Positions 1 through 20,703 of a stretch of 64,000 nucleotides of DNA are shown piece after piece. Within the stretch, counting starts at the first letter, position 1. Every line of letters begins with the position of its first letter. The notes under the pieces are model-generated. The model saw only the letters and a list, made by a program, of their open reading frames with translations, ran no database searches and was not told the DNA's origin. Source of the DNA: Monarcha castaneiventris obscurior (Eukaryota > Chordata > Aves > Passeriformes > Monarchidae); contig JAMPIT010000848.1 of NCBI GenBank assembly GCA_026261815.1, forward strand, positions 1,612,001 to 1,676,000. The letters run 5' to 3'. A program made the position numbers and the translations under genes.

Positions 1-8
1 CTGCCCAC

Positions 9-4802
<4,794 letters not shown>

Positions 4803-5620
4803 GCCCGCCCTGCCGGGGCCCGCTACGCTCGACCTGCGGGAGGGGCGTCGCCGTCAGGGCCGCCGTCAGCTTCCCGCTGTCCCCGTCCGCCGCGGGGGTG
4901 CGGGCTGGGCGGGCCCGGGGCCCCGGAGCCGCCTCGGGCCCATTCCCGGGGGTCCCCAGAACCCTCCCGGGGGTCCCAGCGCCACCTGGCGCCCCCGCTC
5001 CCGTCATGCCCGGCGGCCCCGCCCGGCGCTCGGCCGCCATCTTGCCGCGGGGTCCCCCCCGCCGCCTCCGCGCGCGCGCACACGACAGGGCGGCCCCGGT
5101 GCCGCCGGGGCGGTGGAGACACCGCCGCGCCGGGGCAAGGGGGGTCTCGCCGCCGCCGCCGCCCGCCCGCCGACCCGCGCCCTCACCCGGCCTGCCGCGG
5201 CCCCGCCGCGCCCCCGCCGGAGCCGGCACCACGGCGGCCGCCATGGCCCCCCGCCCTCCTGCCGCGCAGCGATACGGCCGCGCTGGCCCCGCGCCGGGAC
5301 TACTTACCGCCGCCCAGCCCCCGCCCCGCCTGCAGCGCTCGCCGTGGCGGAGACACACTCCTCGCCCCGGCCGCCGCCTCAGACGCCTTCCGGCGCCGCC
5401 CGCCCCCCGCAGGAGGGTAGAGGCCTCGGCGCCCCGCCGGGGACTACTTTCCCCGCGGAAGGGTCGGCGGTGGTGCGACATGCGTCATGGCGTCAGGAAG
5501 CAGCGCCCGGGCCCTGAGCGTCGGCGTCGCGCCGGGTTGAGCTGATCACGTGACGGGAAGGCGGAAGTGGCGGCGGGGTGGGCCGGGAGCGGGGCTCGAG
5601 TGCTCAGTGCGCTCACACCG
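4803..5620 (-). promoter_or_regulatory. ZNF335: ZNF335 CpG-island promoter and 5' UTR
   Basis: Dense CpG sequence begins just before the ZNF335 start codon and runs to about 5.9 kb. At 5033-5044 the minus strand reads CAAGATGGCGGC, a YY1 site in the orientation usual just downstream of start sites of TATA-less genes. Further upstream are an E-box, TCACGTGAC (5546-5554), and an ETS core, GCGGAAGTGG (5561-5570). No TATA box is seen. The transcription start is inferred to be between 5045 and about 5550. An upstream non-coding exon cannot be excluded. Confidence 0.6.
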
Positions 5621-8600
5621 CTCTCTCCGCTCCCTCCGTTTCCTGCCCGGCCCGGCTCGGCTCGACCGATAGGTCGCACCTCGGATAGGCCGTGCAGCCC
5701 CAGCTCTCCGGCTCCCGTTGGGCGCTGAAACCAGCCTGCCTCGTGGGCTGGTGCCACCCATCCCCTTCCCTGCGAGGCCCGGGGCCTTGCCGCGTTCGGC
5801 CCCGGCGGCGGACCAGCCTCAGGCTGCTGAGCACTTTCCCCCTCGGTCTCTGGCGGGCAACGGCACCTACTCTCCGTTTGTCCCTTGAAGCCGAACTTGC
5901 CTCGCTGGATGCATCTGAACAGTAGTCACCTTCTGATGGGCTCTCGCTCACCAAATTCTGCCCCCCGGGATGGTTTCCCCGCACTGCAGATGGCGACGGG
6001 CACCCGATCTGGCTGCTGGCAGCACCTCCGGCTCCCGTGCTTGGGGCGCGCAGTTTGGGGGGCTGCTCTGGCCTCCCCGGGGGCTCCCAGAGCCGTGCAG
6101 GCAGTGGGGCATTGCTGGCACCTTCTGATGCCGCAGCATTCTCTGCAGGGATGCACTCGGACCTTGCTGCTGTCCCAGCTCCCTGTACCACTGCTGATCG
6201 CGGTTCCACACTCTCCAGCTGAGCTCAGCTGTGCATGGCCTGGGCTTGGCCTCTGTTCCACGGTGATGGCTTTAACAAGCCCTCAGGTGGCTCCTTGTTC
6301 CCACTGATATTTTCTCATGTTGCAGTGCTCTGTAGAGAGCGGCTCTATCCCGTTTTTTTCTGCAAGAAAGGCAGCTGAATTGTGCCTGTGCTCTGCTGGG
6401 GCTGGGCCATGCTGGGCTGACTCTGGCTCTGGGTCCCTGCGGAAATGACACAGAGGGCGAGGGGGGCCAGGGCTCCACATCCCACCCGGATCCGGGGCCA
6501 CTCAGACCAAGGCAGCCCGCAGTGCAGGTCAGGGCGGGCAGTGCCATCGTGTCACTGCCAGGACGGCCGGCCCGGAGCCGGTGCTGACATGGTGCCAGCT
6601 GCAGGAGGACAGACAGTGTCTCATCTGGCAAGGTCTGTGAGCACAGACATAGCCTGCCAGAAATCTGAGCCGATGGGTGCTGGGCTGGATCAGCACTCTG
6701 GATCAGTACTCTGCAGCATTTGGCTGTAGTGCCTCTGCTCCTGGACGAGGCAGGCGGTGCCTGGATCCAGCCCCCCCAGCCCGGGGCTCTTCTTTGGGGC
6801 TCTGCGGGTCCCTTGTGTCCTGACCCAGGTGAGAGGTCCCGGAGGTACTGTGTGCCCGGCAGAGGCAGTAGAGGAGCTGCACCACCAGCTGCGGCGTGTG
6901 CACCTTCCGGCTCTTTTTCAAGCTTAATTAAATGCATCCTTGAAAGGTTTATGCCCTCATCCATCATGGGCAGACAGCAGCGGTGAGAGCCATCCCCGGG
7001 CTGGCTGTGTGAGCTCTGCTGCCGCAGTGCTGCTGCCGGTGCCTCAGGGCTGAGTCCCCACATGCGCCCGGCTGCTGCCGTCACTGTCATGTCAGAAACC
7101 CAGGAAGACCAAGAGCTTGAGCGTTTTTCTCCCACCACTGCTTTTTAAAGCAGCCCTGTGTAGCTCAGTGGGGGAAGTGGAGTTGGGGAGGATGGGAGGG
7201 AGGTGCGCCTGTGCCTGATGTCCCTTCTCCATAGGTCTGTAGCTCACACTGAGCCCAGCACTGCCTGTGACCGGCTCTGTGTGGGTTTGGAATGCCCTCG
7301 TGCTCCCTGTTGGGGGAAGCACCGTGTTTCTGATGGGGAGGGGGAGTGGTGTCAGAGGAACCCCTGTCACAAGCTGCTTGCCAGGTAGAGGAAGTGGGAT
7401 GGATTTGTGTCAGACGAGCAGGTTTCCTCTTTTTGCCTTCAGTCAGCTGCTGTGTGAGACAAGTGAAGGATTTTCCCAACGGGTGATGGCTGCCGGGTAA
7501 AACAGCCTGAGCTCGGGGGCCTCAGGGGCTCACACAAACCCTCCTGGTGTTGGCTCGGCTGATGGAAAGTTGCGTCAAGCTTCCCTCTCACCCTGGAGAG
7601 GTGCCCCATGTCCTCTGTCTCGGTGAATTGTCCTAGCAGAGCTTTGCTGTGATGGGTAACCTGCTATTTTTAAAAATGCTGCCGTGCCCCCAAGCGGGGT
7701 GAGCGGGGGATTTCCAGGGCAGGCAGAGCACGGCTCCCGTCCTCGGTTCTGGAGGCACAGCTCCTTGCTGATAATTCTCTGCTGTTGTGCCTCCGAGCAT
7801 TGAAATCACTTCAGGGCCAAAGAAAACACAAAGAAATCTCAGCAAGAGGCTTAAGAGAATCCAAAAATGGCTGCAACACGTGTTGGATGTGTGTCCAAAT
7901 ACTTTAGCGGGGGGAGCAGCAGGTTAAAGGCCTTTTGGGAATGGGCTGAGGAGACAGCACAGCGTTTGTGCCTGGAGGACAAAGCTCAGGCTCGGGCGGA
8001 GTATGAGGCTGGTTTTATCAGGCTTCTTGATGGGCTGCACTGACAGGCTGCCCCAGGCCCTGGGAGGTTTCCCAGCTCCGTACTCTTCAGCCTGGATGCA
8101 GCACTGGGAAGGAGCTACAGCCCCACAAGCTGCCATTCAGGCGGGGTGTCTTGGGGTGACTCCAAATTCTTCCAAACCAGCACACGGGGTGACCTTGCGA
8201 TGATGGGTGACCCTGGTCAGGGACCCGTCCTTGCTGGTGCCCCATGGCCACACCGGGCTGCCCCCTCCCCGGTACCATTTGCTGAGCTGCCAAGCGGGCT
8301 TGTCCCGCGCCCACAGTGGGTTCTGCATGAGCTCATGGCCCCCGTCACTGTCCCAAAATAGGAGATGGTTGCGCTGAGCACGGTGCCCGAGGCAGAGCCT
8401 CAGCCTCCCCCCGCTGCAATCCAAACCCCGGACTTCCACTGCCAGTGATTTTGTCATCCGCGGGGTTTGTTCCTCCTTGTTTTCTTTTTTCTTTTCAAAG
8501 AAAACATTGTTGCGATGTTTGTGTAGCTGCAGGGCACGAATCCACATCAAGGCTTGTATTTATATCCCACCTGGGAAGGGCAGTTGCATCAGCACATTTT

Positions 8601-9984
8601 GTAAAACGTTGAGCAAAGCAGCCCTTGCTGCAGGAAATGGTTTTTCTTCACACCAGATTGCCTCACCACTCTGTGCCTTCCCAGCAATGCCGGCTCCTGG
8701 AGAAGGCTCCTGGAGCACTCCTGGGGGATCGCTCCATGCCAGAGTGGCCGTGAAAGCTGGGATAGCTTCCTGCAAGGCACTGCCTCGGCCCCTCTGCCCT
8801 GTGCCAGGGTGGTGCTTCTGTGGCAAGCAGCCTCCCCTGGTGCTGGCTGTTCCTGCTGGGACCCCCATTTCCCAGAGCGCTGGCGTGACTGGGAGTGCCA
8901 TAGGATAATGCCTGTGTTCTGTGGCCACCAAAGCTGTGGCTGAACCTGTGACCTCAGCCATAATGCCACCCTTGGGCTCAGGCAGGGCACTCCCGGGACA
9001 GGCAGGAGCCACTCCCAGCAGAGTTGAAGTTGATGATGAGACCGTTCAAAACCTCACACGGTCCCCTTGGCAGGAGGCAGCTCACTGGTCCTGGAGGTGC
9101 TGCTGGTGGCTGTGCCTTGGGCATGCAGGGGCTCTCCTCGTGTGTCCTGGTGCCTCTTGTGCTGCCAATGCCTGCCCTGACCGGAAGACAGTGACGACTG
9201 CACCGAGCTGTGCATTCCCTCTCCTGTATGTCTTGTCCCACACCCATGTCAGCACCATGGCTGCCATTCCTGAAAGTTTTTGGGGAAAAACAACAGCCTT
9301 TCCAGGATGTGCTTGGATATAAACAGCTGGCTCCTTCGCACCTGCCAGAAGTGCTGCTGCTGCTGCTACTGCTGAGTGGTTTTTTTTCCCCTTCTGGAGG
9401 GATCCTGTGGCTTCCTTCCCAGACCCTGAGACCTTGGAGCCAGGGTCCAAGGCCACCAGCTTCCACCCTCTCCCGTGCTGCTGATTCATCACTGCTGGTT
9501 AGTTAAAAAATGGTAATCAGCAAATTACTGAAATATAAGTAAAATAAACAAGGTGGGCAGAGAACTGTGTATGTAGCAAGGCCCCAAAGGCCTTGTGTGT
9601 GTGTTGTGCTGGGCTCTTTCTGTCCCCTGCACTCATCCCTTGCACAGGCTGTGCTTGGACAAGCGCTCCTGCAGCAGGGGGTCAGTACCTGCCAGTCCTG
9701 CATCCCTGCCCTTGGCTGGTCCTGCAAGGCTGTTCTGCTCAGTCCCCCTCACTCCAGCCCCTCGATGGGAGGGGATCACTACACCCCAGCACAGAGCAAG
9801 CAGGCTCTGGGGCTGCTCCCCACCCCGTGGGGGCATGGCAGCTCCCACAGGTCTGCTGCTTCTTGCCTGGGTGCTCTCCAGCCCTTCTCCTCCCCAGGGA
9901 ACACAGCAGCTCTGTTCATCCTGGTGTTCCTTCAGCCCAGGGTCTGCCTTCCTCTGCTCACATGATGCCCAGTTTTGAAAGGTC
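5621..9984. other. Intergenic DNA between ZNF335 and the CR1 fragment; no gene seen
   Basis: I found no exon chain, RNA gene or family match here. Long frames near 5613-6209 (minus) come from the shoulder of the CpG island. Possible regulatory words are a MEF2-like CTATTTTTAA (7664-7673), a consensus CArG box CCAAAAATGG (7861-7870) with a nearby ACACGTGTT E-box, and a homeodomain word CTTAATTAAATG (6922-6933). Their function is not shown by the sequence. Confidence 0.6.
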
Positions 9985-10240
9985 TCAGGTCGTGTGGTCG
10001 GGGCAGCTCCCGGTGGACAGCCAGGCTATGTTCCATTCCTGGGCTGCCTGGGCTTTGTCCATATGCCTGTGTTGACAACTGAGCTGCTCTGAGTTAATTT
10101 GGCAGCAAGCGCTGGAACAGTTGTCAAATGTTTTACTGAAATCCAAACATGTTGCATCCACCGCCCTTCCTTCTGCTTTGCGCAGTTTACAATTAAATAC
10201 CACCAGTTTTGCCCGTATTCCACCTTCCACAAACCCCCGC
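9985..10240 (-). mobile_element. CR1/L2-type LINE reverse-transcriptase fragment
   Basis: Read on the minus strand, this encodes GFVEGG, then KLVVFNCKLRKAEGRAVDAT, followed by CLDFSKTFD. This fits the RT palm of CR1-like LINEs (HGF.KGRSC.TNLVAFYD, then AVDVVYLDFSKAFD). The frame stays open for about 90 codons, but the text after FSKTFD is degraded and no 5' or 3' element ends are visible. The match is from memory of the family, so the subfamily is not assigned. Confidence 0.8.
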
Positions 10241-13200
10241 TCCTTATTTCCAAGGCGCTCCATTGCTGACAGCCATGGATTCCTGGTAGTGCACTGTCCC
10301 TTCGCACACAGTCAGGTTCCCTGTCATTGTCACAATTGCTGCTCTTCCTGTTTTAGCAGGCAGCTGCCGTGCCTGTCCTATGCCATGGTGCTGATGGTTC
10401 ACTGCAGCAGCTGTGCCCCCCAGAGCTGGCAGCCACCCAGCTCTGTCCTGCCCTGCTCCTCTCCCAGCTCCTGCCTCACTCCTGTGGGGCACAGGAGATG
10501 CTTCCATGGAGCTGATCCAGCAGGTCACCCTAGAGGGGATGCTGAGGGGATGATGGCTGTGAGGCTGCCCATGGATATCCCTTCCCAAATGCTCCCCCAG
10601 ATGCCCTGGACCCTGTGCCCCTCTCACCTGTCTGAATGCCCCGTGCTCCTGCTCCCAGCAGGTGAGAAAGTTTGGTAGAACAAAGGTCGGTCAATGCTGG
10701 AGGCAGAAGCTGAGACAGGAGAAGGGTCAGGGTATGGGATGGAGTTTACAGCAAAGGAAGTCCTGAAGCACAGGAGCCCTGCGATGTTTGGAGCAGGCTG
10801 CTGGTGGCCTCCGTGTGAGATGTGCCACAGTGCCAGCTGTCAGCCCCAGTGCCTGGTGAATGGAGGTCTGGGTGAGATTCCTGCTCCAGCATCCCAGTGG
10901 GACCCCAACAGATTGTGGGGGGTTCCCAGGATGGACATGGAGGGGGATGTCCCAGCCCAATACAGGGAGGTGACTGTACCGCCCACCTGGATACCGGGAG
11001 TCGGTGTGGCAGGCAGGGGATCCGTCATGTGTGGTTTGCAGCTGGGATGGGTGGTGACACGGCAGCGCTGGTTTCAGCACCTGCAGGGAGGAGTGAGCCG
11101 CCGGTGACAGCGGCCGCGTCATCCTCACCCAGACAAGAGGTGCGGGAGCCGCAGCATCATCCTGGGGGCAGCAGGGATGGGCGGCAGTGGGACTAAGGGG
11201 TAAGGGGCTGGAAGGGCAGGACACCGGGCAAGCAGGGGTTAAGGGTTGGCAAGAAGCTGATGCTGAGAGGTGGGGGGCTCCCCTGGTGGGGCAAGGGGCA
11301 GGCAAGGAGCTGAGCAGGTGTATCCACAGAGCTTGGAGCAGGCAGGGAAGTGATGCAGGGCCAGGGACTGATGGTGCTGGAGAGCTGTGGGTCTGAGGCA
11401 TGCAGGGTGGTTTGCCAGGAAGGGTCCTGGGCCCAGCTGGAGACTGCAGTCCCAGCCCACGTGGGCCCCAGTGCTGGGGAGCAGATACGGGAAGTGTGTG
11501 CAGGAATGTTGTTTCTGTCTGGAGCCCTTGAGCAGGAGTGATGGGGCTCTGAGCCTCTGACGCAGAGCTGCTCCCTGTGCCCTGTCCTGCTCCCACGCCA
11601 AGCGTCCCGTGCTCCGGTCACTGCATACCACGGACCGGTGCTGGCCAGGGCAGCCAGTGCTGGGGTGTCAGCTCTGCTGCCTGGGCATGGGGTGCTGCAG
11701 AGCCCATGGGACCAGAGCAGGGATGGGTTTGGGGCACTGTAGCTCAGGACAGTGGGGCTGGTGGCTGCCTGGCTCAGCTGGACGCACGCAGTAATGCCCT
11801 GCCCACTGTTCAGGGTGTCTGGCTGTGTCATGGTGGCTGTGGCACTGGCTCTCCCTGTGGCTTCTGCGGAGTCCAAGTGCTCCCTTCCCTCTGCCCAGGT
11901 CGTGTTCCCAGTGTGACCGGCACTTGCTCTCCCCAATCCAGTGCTGTCTCACGCGCACAAGATGCTGACTCTCTCCCACCCCACTTCCCCCTGCCACCAC
12001 ACTTCTCCTTGTGCTGGGAGGGCACCTGATGCCATCCACACTCCTGTGCCTGTCCTTTGCTCCTGTGTCCCCCTGTCCCCTGCCTGGGGTGCCCAGGTGT
12101 TGAACACTGACTGTAGCAGCTGGGTGTTCCCTCACCCCTGGCTCCTCAGCTCCCCACCAGCGTTTTTGCCCTGGTGCATCTCATGTTTGTAGACCTCTCC
12201 CTTAGCTGTCTGGTGCCACACTCCCTCCCTGGCTGGCCCCCACTCTGCTTGCCTCTATGGGGGGAATAGAACTAAGCAGGGGTCTAGGGGTCCTGGCTCC
12301 ATTCAATCTCCCCAAACCTCACTACTGGCCCAACCAGCACCTCCCAGCAGACCTGCAGCCTCTCAGAGGTGCCACTGTGCCCTGTCACCCTCTGTCCTAG
12401 GCAGGGATTTAGGCAGGCACCAGTCCCCTTTGAGGTCCTGGACCAATTTCTCACAGAGGGTCTGCATGAGAGTGGCTGTAAGTAAGGGTGTGTGAAGGGG
12501 CTGTGGTGGCTTTTCCTTCCCCTTTCAGCAGGATGGTGGTGACCGGCAGCCTCGTGGCTCGGGCAGTGTCTGGGATGGAGGATGTCTGCGTGGGATTTTC
12601 CATCTCACTCCTTACGGGGGCTCTGGAAGTGAAAAAGGCCATGGGCAGTGTGGGCTGGGCACAGCTCCTGGGGTCTCTGCCATCCACAGCCCTCTCCTGC
12701 CTGTGGCACTGCCCCTGTCACCACTGCCCTCCTCTCTTTCCCGCCAGCTGCAGTGGCTGCCTCAAGCCTCCCTCCACACATGCACTTTCTGAGGAACCTG
12801 TGCCTTGACCCAGCTCCCATAGATGAGCTGATTGAGGCTGCCTTGCATGGGGCTCATGCCAGCAGCACCGAGCCCATCCCACAGAATTCCCTGCCTGGCA
12901 CAGAGGCTGCCAGCACTGCCAGACACGGGGGTTTCCCTGCTGCCTTGGCCCTGCTCCCTGACGAGCCTCCAGAGAGTCACCAGAAAATCCCCCGGGATAG
13001 TTCCAGGAGGAAGCTGGTGAGTGGGGCCATGAGTCAGTGGGAGCGGCCAGGCCGGGGGCAGAGCTGTGGCCAGCAACCCCCTGCTGGGGCTCCCACTGCC
13101 CAGCTCGAAGGCTTGCTGGGACTGATGCACAGCGGGGCATTGGCCCTCATCTGCTTCTGCCATCACTTGCTCCGAGGCCCCAGTCCCAGCCCCATCTCTG

Positions 13201-15200
13201 CCAGCGCTGCTCTGTGCTGCTGGACTGTGGCTCTGCGCTCAGGGTGCCACAGGGAGCACGATGCCACGGTGTGCCATGGCAGAGTGCCCAGGCTGTTGGA
13301 GCTGCAGCTTCTGCATGTGGTGGAAATGAGGGATGGGAATAGCATGGGGAAGACTAAGGGATCTGCCACAGTTCCGGGGAGACCAGAGCTGGATCTGACT
13401 CTCTGACTACATCCCAGAGCTGGAGTCAGACATCTCCTTGCTGCAGCGGCCCTGCAGGTGCATCCTGCCAGATGTGGGCTGAGGTCCTGGCAGCCTGGAC
13501 AGTGGAGCAGCACCTGCTCCCTAAATGCCTCAGGGGCCACCAGTTTCAATGGGCTCTTGGGGCACCTTTGGGGCTCTCCTTGCCTTGGCTGCCAGCCAGG
13601 CAGGGAGCACAGAGAGCCACTGCCTCCTGCCTGGGGAAGAGCTGGGCCATGACAGAGACAAGGGGGGCAGGCTGGACCCCACAGGAGGGGGCTGGAGGGT
13701 CACCTGGCTACAGGGTCCCTGGGATGTGTCCCACCATGAAGGGATGTTTGTCACACCGGGCGCAGGATGGTGGCTGCTTGTGAAGCAATTTCCTGTACCA
13801 GGGAATGGGGGCTGCTCTTGCAGGGCTGTGGTGGGGGAATGAGGCAACCCCCTGACTTCTCACCATTGCTTCCTCCCAGCTTAGCCCACGCTGCCGGTGA
13901 GTTTCCTGTGCCCAGCCAGCCGTGGCCCTGGGATGCATCCCACCAGCACAGGGCACCTGGCAGGTGGAGCTGCCCCAGGCATGAGCCCTCCCTTGGGCAT
14001 GGGGTTTCCTCTTCAAGAGCACAACCCCAACCTCTCACTGTCCCCAGCTGTTCTGGGTACCACCATAACCTGCTTGTCCTTTGGCTGGGCCAGGAGCTGC
14101 TGGCTTGGCTCAGCCGGAGCTGGGGTGATACTGGGAGGAAGTGGCTGCTGAGACACAGTCTGGTGCCCCTGGGAGCTGGGAGGACAGGCACAAACAGCAT
14201 TGGGGTGAACAGGAGGATCCTCTTGATGAAGCCAGCTGAGGACCCCTTGGGCTCATGGGGTTTGTGAGGGCTGGGGCTGGGGATCCATCCTGGGACCTGT
14301 GTCTCAGGCAGCCTCGCTGGGCTGCACCAGTCCTCCCTCCCCCCCGCTGACGCTGCACCTTGTTCTCTGCCATCTGTTTTCCCCTCGCTCCTCATCCCTG
14401 TTTGCTTTCCCCTTCACTGCTCTCGTTCCCACAAGCGTCGGCACTTTGGGAGAAGCAGGAAAACACCATCCCATGGCAAGGTCTGTGCTGTGCTGGGTGG
14501 GAACCTGAGTCAGCAGCACACTGCAGAGCAGGGCAGCAATGATAGGGCACCCCTAATGTCCTAGGGCCCCAGGTGGAGCATTCCTGTGCCCAGAGCTGCT
14601 CCTGGGCAGGCACTGCCCCTGGTCCCAGGGGTCTCCACCATTTGACCGCTGGCATGTGGGCTTAGAGGTACTGTGGGGTGAGGAGCCATGGGCATCTCCA
14701 GTACTGGAAACACTCTGACCCAACTGGGGTGATGCAGCTTGTGGTGGGGAAGGATGCAGAGTCCTGGTGAGGGTCCAAGCTCCCAAATCCCAGGTGGGTG
14801 GGTGCCAGGTGCTGGGGCTCAGGTGGGGGTTCCACTGCTATCTGCCCCCATGCCCACCTACGCCCTCGTGGGTCTGCGTCCAGCACCATCAGCCCTTGGC
14901 CAGCCACGCTCAGTGTCAGCCGGTGTGGTGACACAGCTACAGGGTCCTGAGTGCTCGGCTGGCCTCCAGGGATGCCCTGCTGTCCCCACAGCTACCATGG
15001 TCCTGGGGCCAGCAGGGCAGTGCCTGTGCAGGGCAGCGCCTGTGCAGGGCAGCCCCAGGGTAGCCGAGCAGTGCTGTGGCCCAGTGCAACTGCCCAGATG
15101 CTCTCCTTCTTCCTGTCCTGCGGCATGCAGTGTGTTTAGTAAACAAGGTGATGAAACAGTTAAGGCAGAGATGGAGTGTGCGTTTCGTCACCATGGGAAG
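10241..15200. other. Intergenic DNA upstream of MMP9; no gene seen
   Basis: About 5 kb of G+C-rich sequence without a credible exon series. Frames such as 10727-11596 (minus) and 12648-13406 (plus) lack family similarity and splice context. A short tandem repeat of about 16 bp (CTGTGCAGGGCAG core, 15016-15055) lies 0.3 kb before the MMP9 start. Confidence 0.6.
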
Positions 15201-15211
15201 GGAGAAGGGAG

Positions 15212-15295
15212 CGTGAGTCGGCGCTGAGGGGTCTGAGGGTGACTCACTGCCCTCCCACCCCATAAATAGGAGCGGGTAGCCCGGCGGCACCCAGA
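15212..15295 (+). promoter_or_regulatory. MMP9: MMP9 proximal promoter: AP-1, GC/GT box and TATA-like element
   Basis: Reading toward the gene: a half-matching AP-1 word TGAGTCG (15214-15220), a perfect AP-1 site TGACTCA (15240-15246), a CCCTCCCACCCC GT/Sp1 box (15250-15261) and CATAAATAGG (15261-15270) as TATA-like element. The start codon is at 15346, so transcription should begin near 15290-15300. Mammalian MMP9 promoters also combine a proximal AP-1 site, an Sp1/GT box and a TATA-like element. NF-kB and distal AP-1 sites were not located with confidence. Confidence 0.75.
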
Positions 15296-15345
15296 GCAGA
15301 CAGCGGGGACCAGCACAGACGCATCCCTCCTGTCACCACTGAACC

Positions 15346-19337
<3,992 letters not shown>

Positions 19338-19778
19338 AGGTCTGACCAGCCACCGGCGCTGCCCACTGCTCCCAGCCTGCGGGCTCCTGTCTCATAGGCT
19401 GACCCCTGGGAGCTTTGTGGCTGTGGGTAGCCCCAGATGAGGTCACCATCTTCCTGGAAGAAAGGGGCAGGGGGTCCTGGGATCACCCCCTGGGAGCTGC
19501 CCAGCCTGGGGAGCCCCAGCTGGGGAGAAGGACTCTTGCCACAGCTGGCATTTTGCCACCCATGCCAGCACCAACTCTACTGCACAGAGGTGTTTGCCTG
19601 GTGCAAACCACACATGGATTTGAGACAAATTTGTCTTTTTCCTGAGCCAGCGATGCCAGGTCAGGCTGAGCCCCACTGGCACCTGGGGACACGTCAGGGT
19701 GGGATGCGGAGCTCTGCCTACTCCTGCCCGCTGCCCACTCCGCCAACCACCCCCTCTGCCAATTGCCTGCCCATTTGT

Positions 19779-19784
19779 AATAAA
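19779..19784 (+). terminator. MMP9: MMP9 poly(A) signal AATAAA, ending a 0.45 kb 3' UTR
   Basis: AATAAA lies 440 bp after the MMP9 stop codon (19335-19337), in TGTAATAAAGACAATC, and is followed by a GT-containing stretch. Cleavage is expected near 19800. The 3' UTR between shows no other feature I can name. Exon 1a of SLC12A5 starts only about 0.9 kb downstream. Confidence 0.85.
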
Positions 19785-20279
19785 GACAATCCTTTGGACA
19801 CAGCCTCGAGTGTTCAATCAGCTATTGGGGCCATGGTTCAGAGAACCTCCATATGCTGGGGACATCATCCTCCCCCAGTCCGGGTTTGCCAGCACCAGCT
19901 GGGAAGGGGGCACTGGATGGGGGGTTGTCACCAAGTCCCCCTTTGCTAAGGACTCTGGATCCCTCAGGGACACAGTCCAACGGGGGAGGATGTCCCTCGG
20001 TCCCAACATTGTCCACCACTAGCCCTATGCCAGGCGCGGCACCCCTCCCCGCCCCGACCCCCCCGACCTCCCCAGCCCTGGCTCCACATAATCCTCCACC
20101 CACTGCCCTCCCCTGCTCCGGCTTCGCACCGCGATGAGGAGCGGGCAGTTGTCACCGCGTGTGGCCGGGACACAGCGTGTGACCGGACTCCCTCCCCACT
20201 GCAGCCGAGACCCCGCAGATTCCCCCGGCCCCAGTCTGTCCTTGCGTAGCCGCAGGGCCAGGGCCGGGATCGTGCCCGG

Positions 20280-20669
20280 GGGTGCCCGGGTCCGCGGCAG
20301 GGTGGGGCGGCCGCAGCTCCGGGGCTGTAATTAGCGGCCGCGGCTCCGGACAGGGCGGGGGCAAAGCGCGGCCCCAACCCCTCCCGTCCCGTTGGGGCAC
20401 GGTCCCAGCACCCCCAGTTCGGAGGCGGCTGCGGGACCGACCGGGCGCGACGGAGCGGTCCCGTCCCGTCGAGTCGAGCCGGGCCGAACGGGACCGAAGC
20501 GAGCCGACTGGAGCGGGGCCGAGCCGGTCCAGTCGGACTGGAGCCAGCCCTGCGGCCGCGGGGGCGGCGCGGCGGGCGGTGCCGCGGGCACTAGGACCCC
20601 GGTCAGCGCCTGGCGGGGCCGCGCTCAGCGACCGCCGGGGCCGGAGCCACTTGTGGCGACGACGGGGCC
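20280..20669 (+). promoter_or_regulatory. SLC12A5: SLC12A5 distal promoter (exon 1a) in a CpG island, with degenerate pentamer repeats
   Basis: G+C-rich, CpG-dense sequence directly precedes exon 1a. A homeodomain word, TAATTAGC, lies at 20328-20335. From about 20445 to 20550 the DNA is a run of degenerate five-base words (CGAGC, GGACC, CCGAA and GGAGC variants). A similar run lies at 28033-28145 downstream of exon 1b. The promoter role is inferred from position; no TATA box is seen. Confidence 0.6.
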
Positions 20670-20703
20670 ATGAGCGGGCGGTTCACCGTCACCGGCGGCG
20701 GGG
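20670..20703 (+). CDS. SLC12A5: SLC12A5 alternative first coding exon 1a (KCC2a N-terminus)
   Basis: ATG in a good context (GGGCCATGA) opens MSGRFTVTGGG and stops at the donor GGGG|GTGAGC. Human KCC2a begins MSRRFTVT, so this is the bird counterpart. The exon leaves one base of an open codon, the same phase as exon 1b, and joins exon 2 (34111) to read ...[18 protein letters not shown] fits the RFxV docking motif for the SPAK/OSR1 kinases reported for KCC2a. Human exon 1a encodes about 40 residues and this one 11, so KCC2a would be 1105 aa here, shorter than KCC2b. A longer exon with a later donor is possible, but the bases beyond read as intron. Confidence 0.85.

Noticed and set aside
5613..6209. 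198-codon minus-strand frame upstream of ZNF335 (contains SPSEGDYCSDASSEASSASR)
   Set aside because: It looked protein-like in part, but it lies on the shoulder of the CpG island, lacks clear splice partners and matches no family I know. A 5' UTR exon remains possible.
7150..7225. tRNA-like TGTAGCTCAGTGGG
   Set aside because: It resembles a D-arm only; there is no GGTTCGA-type B box, no T-arm and no acceptor stem.
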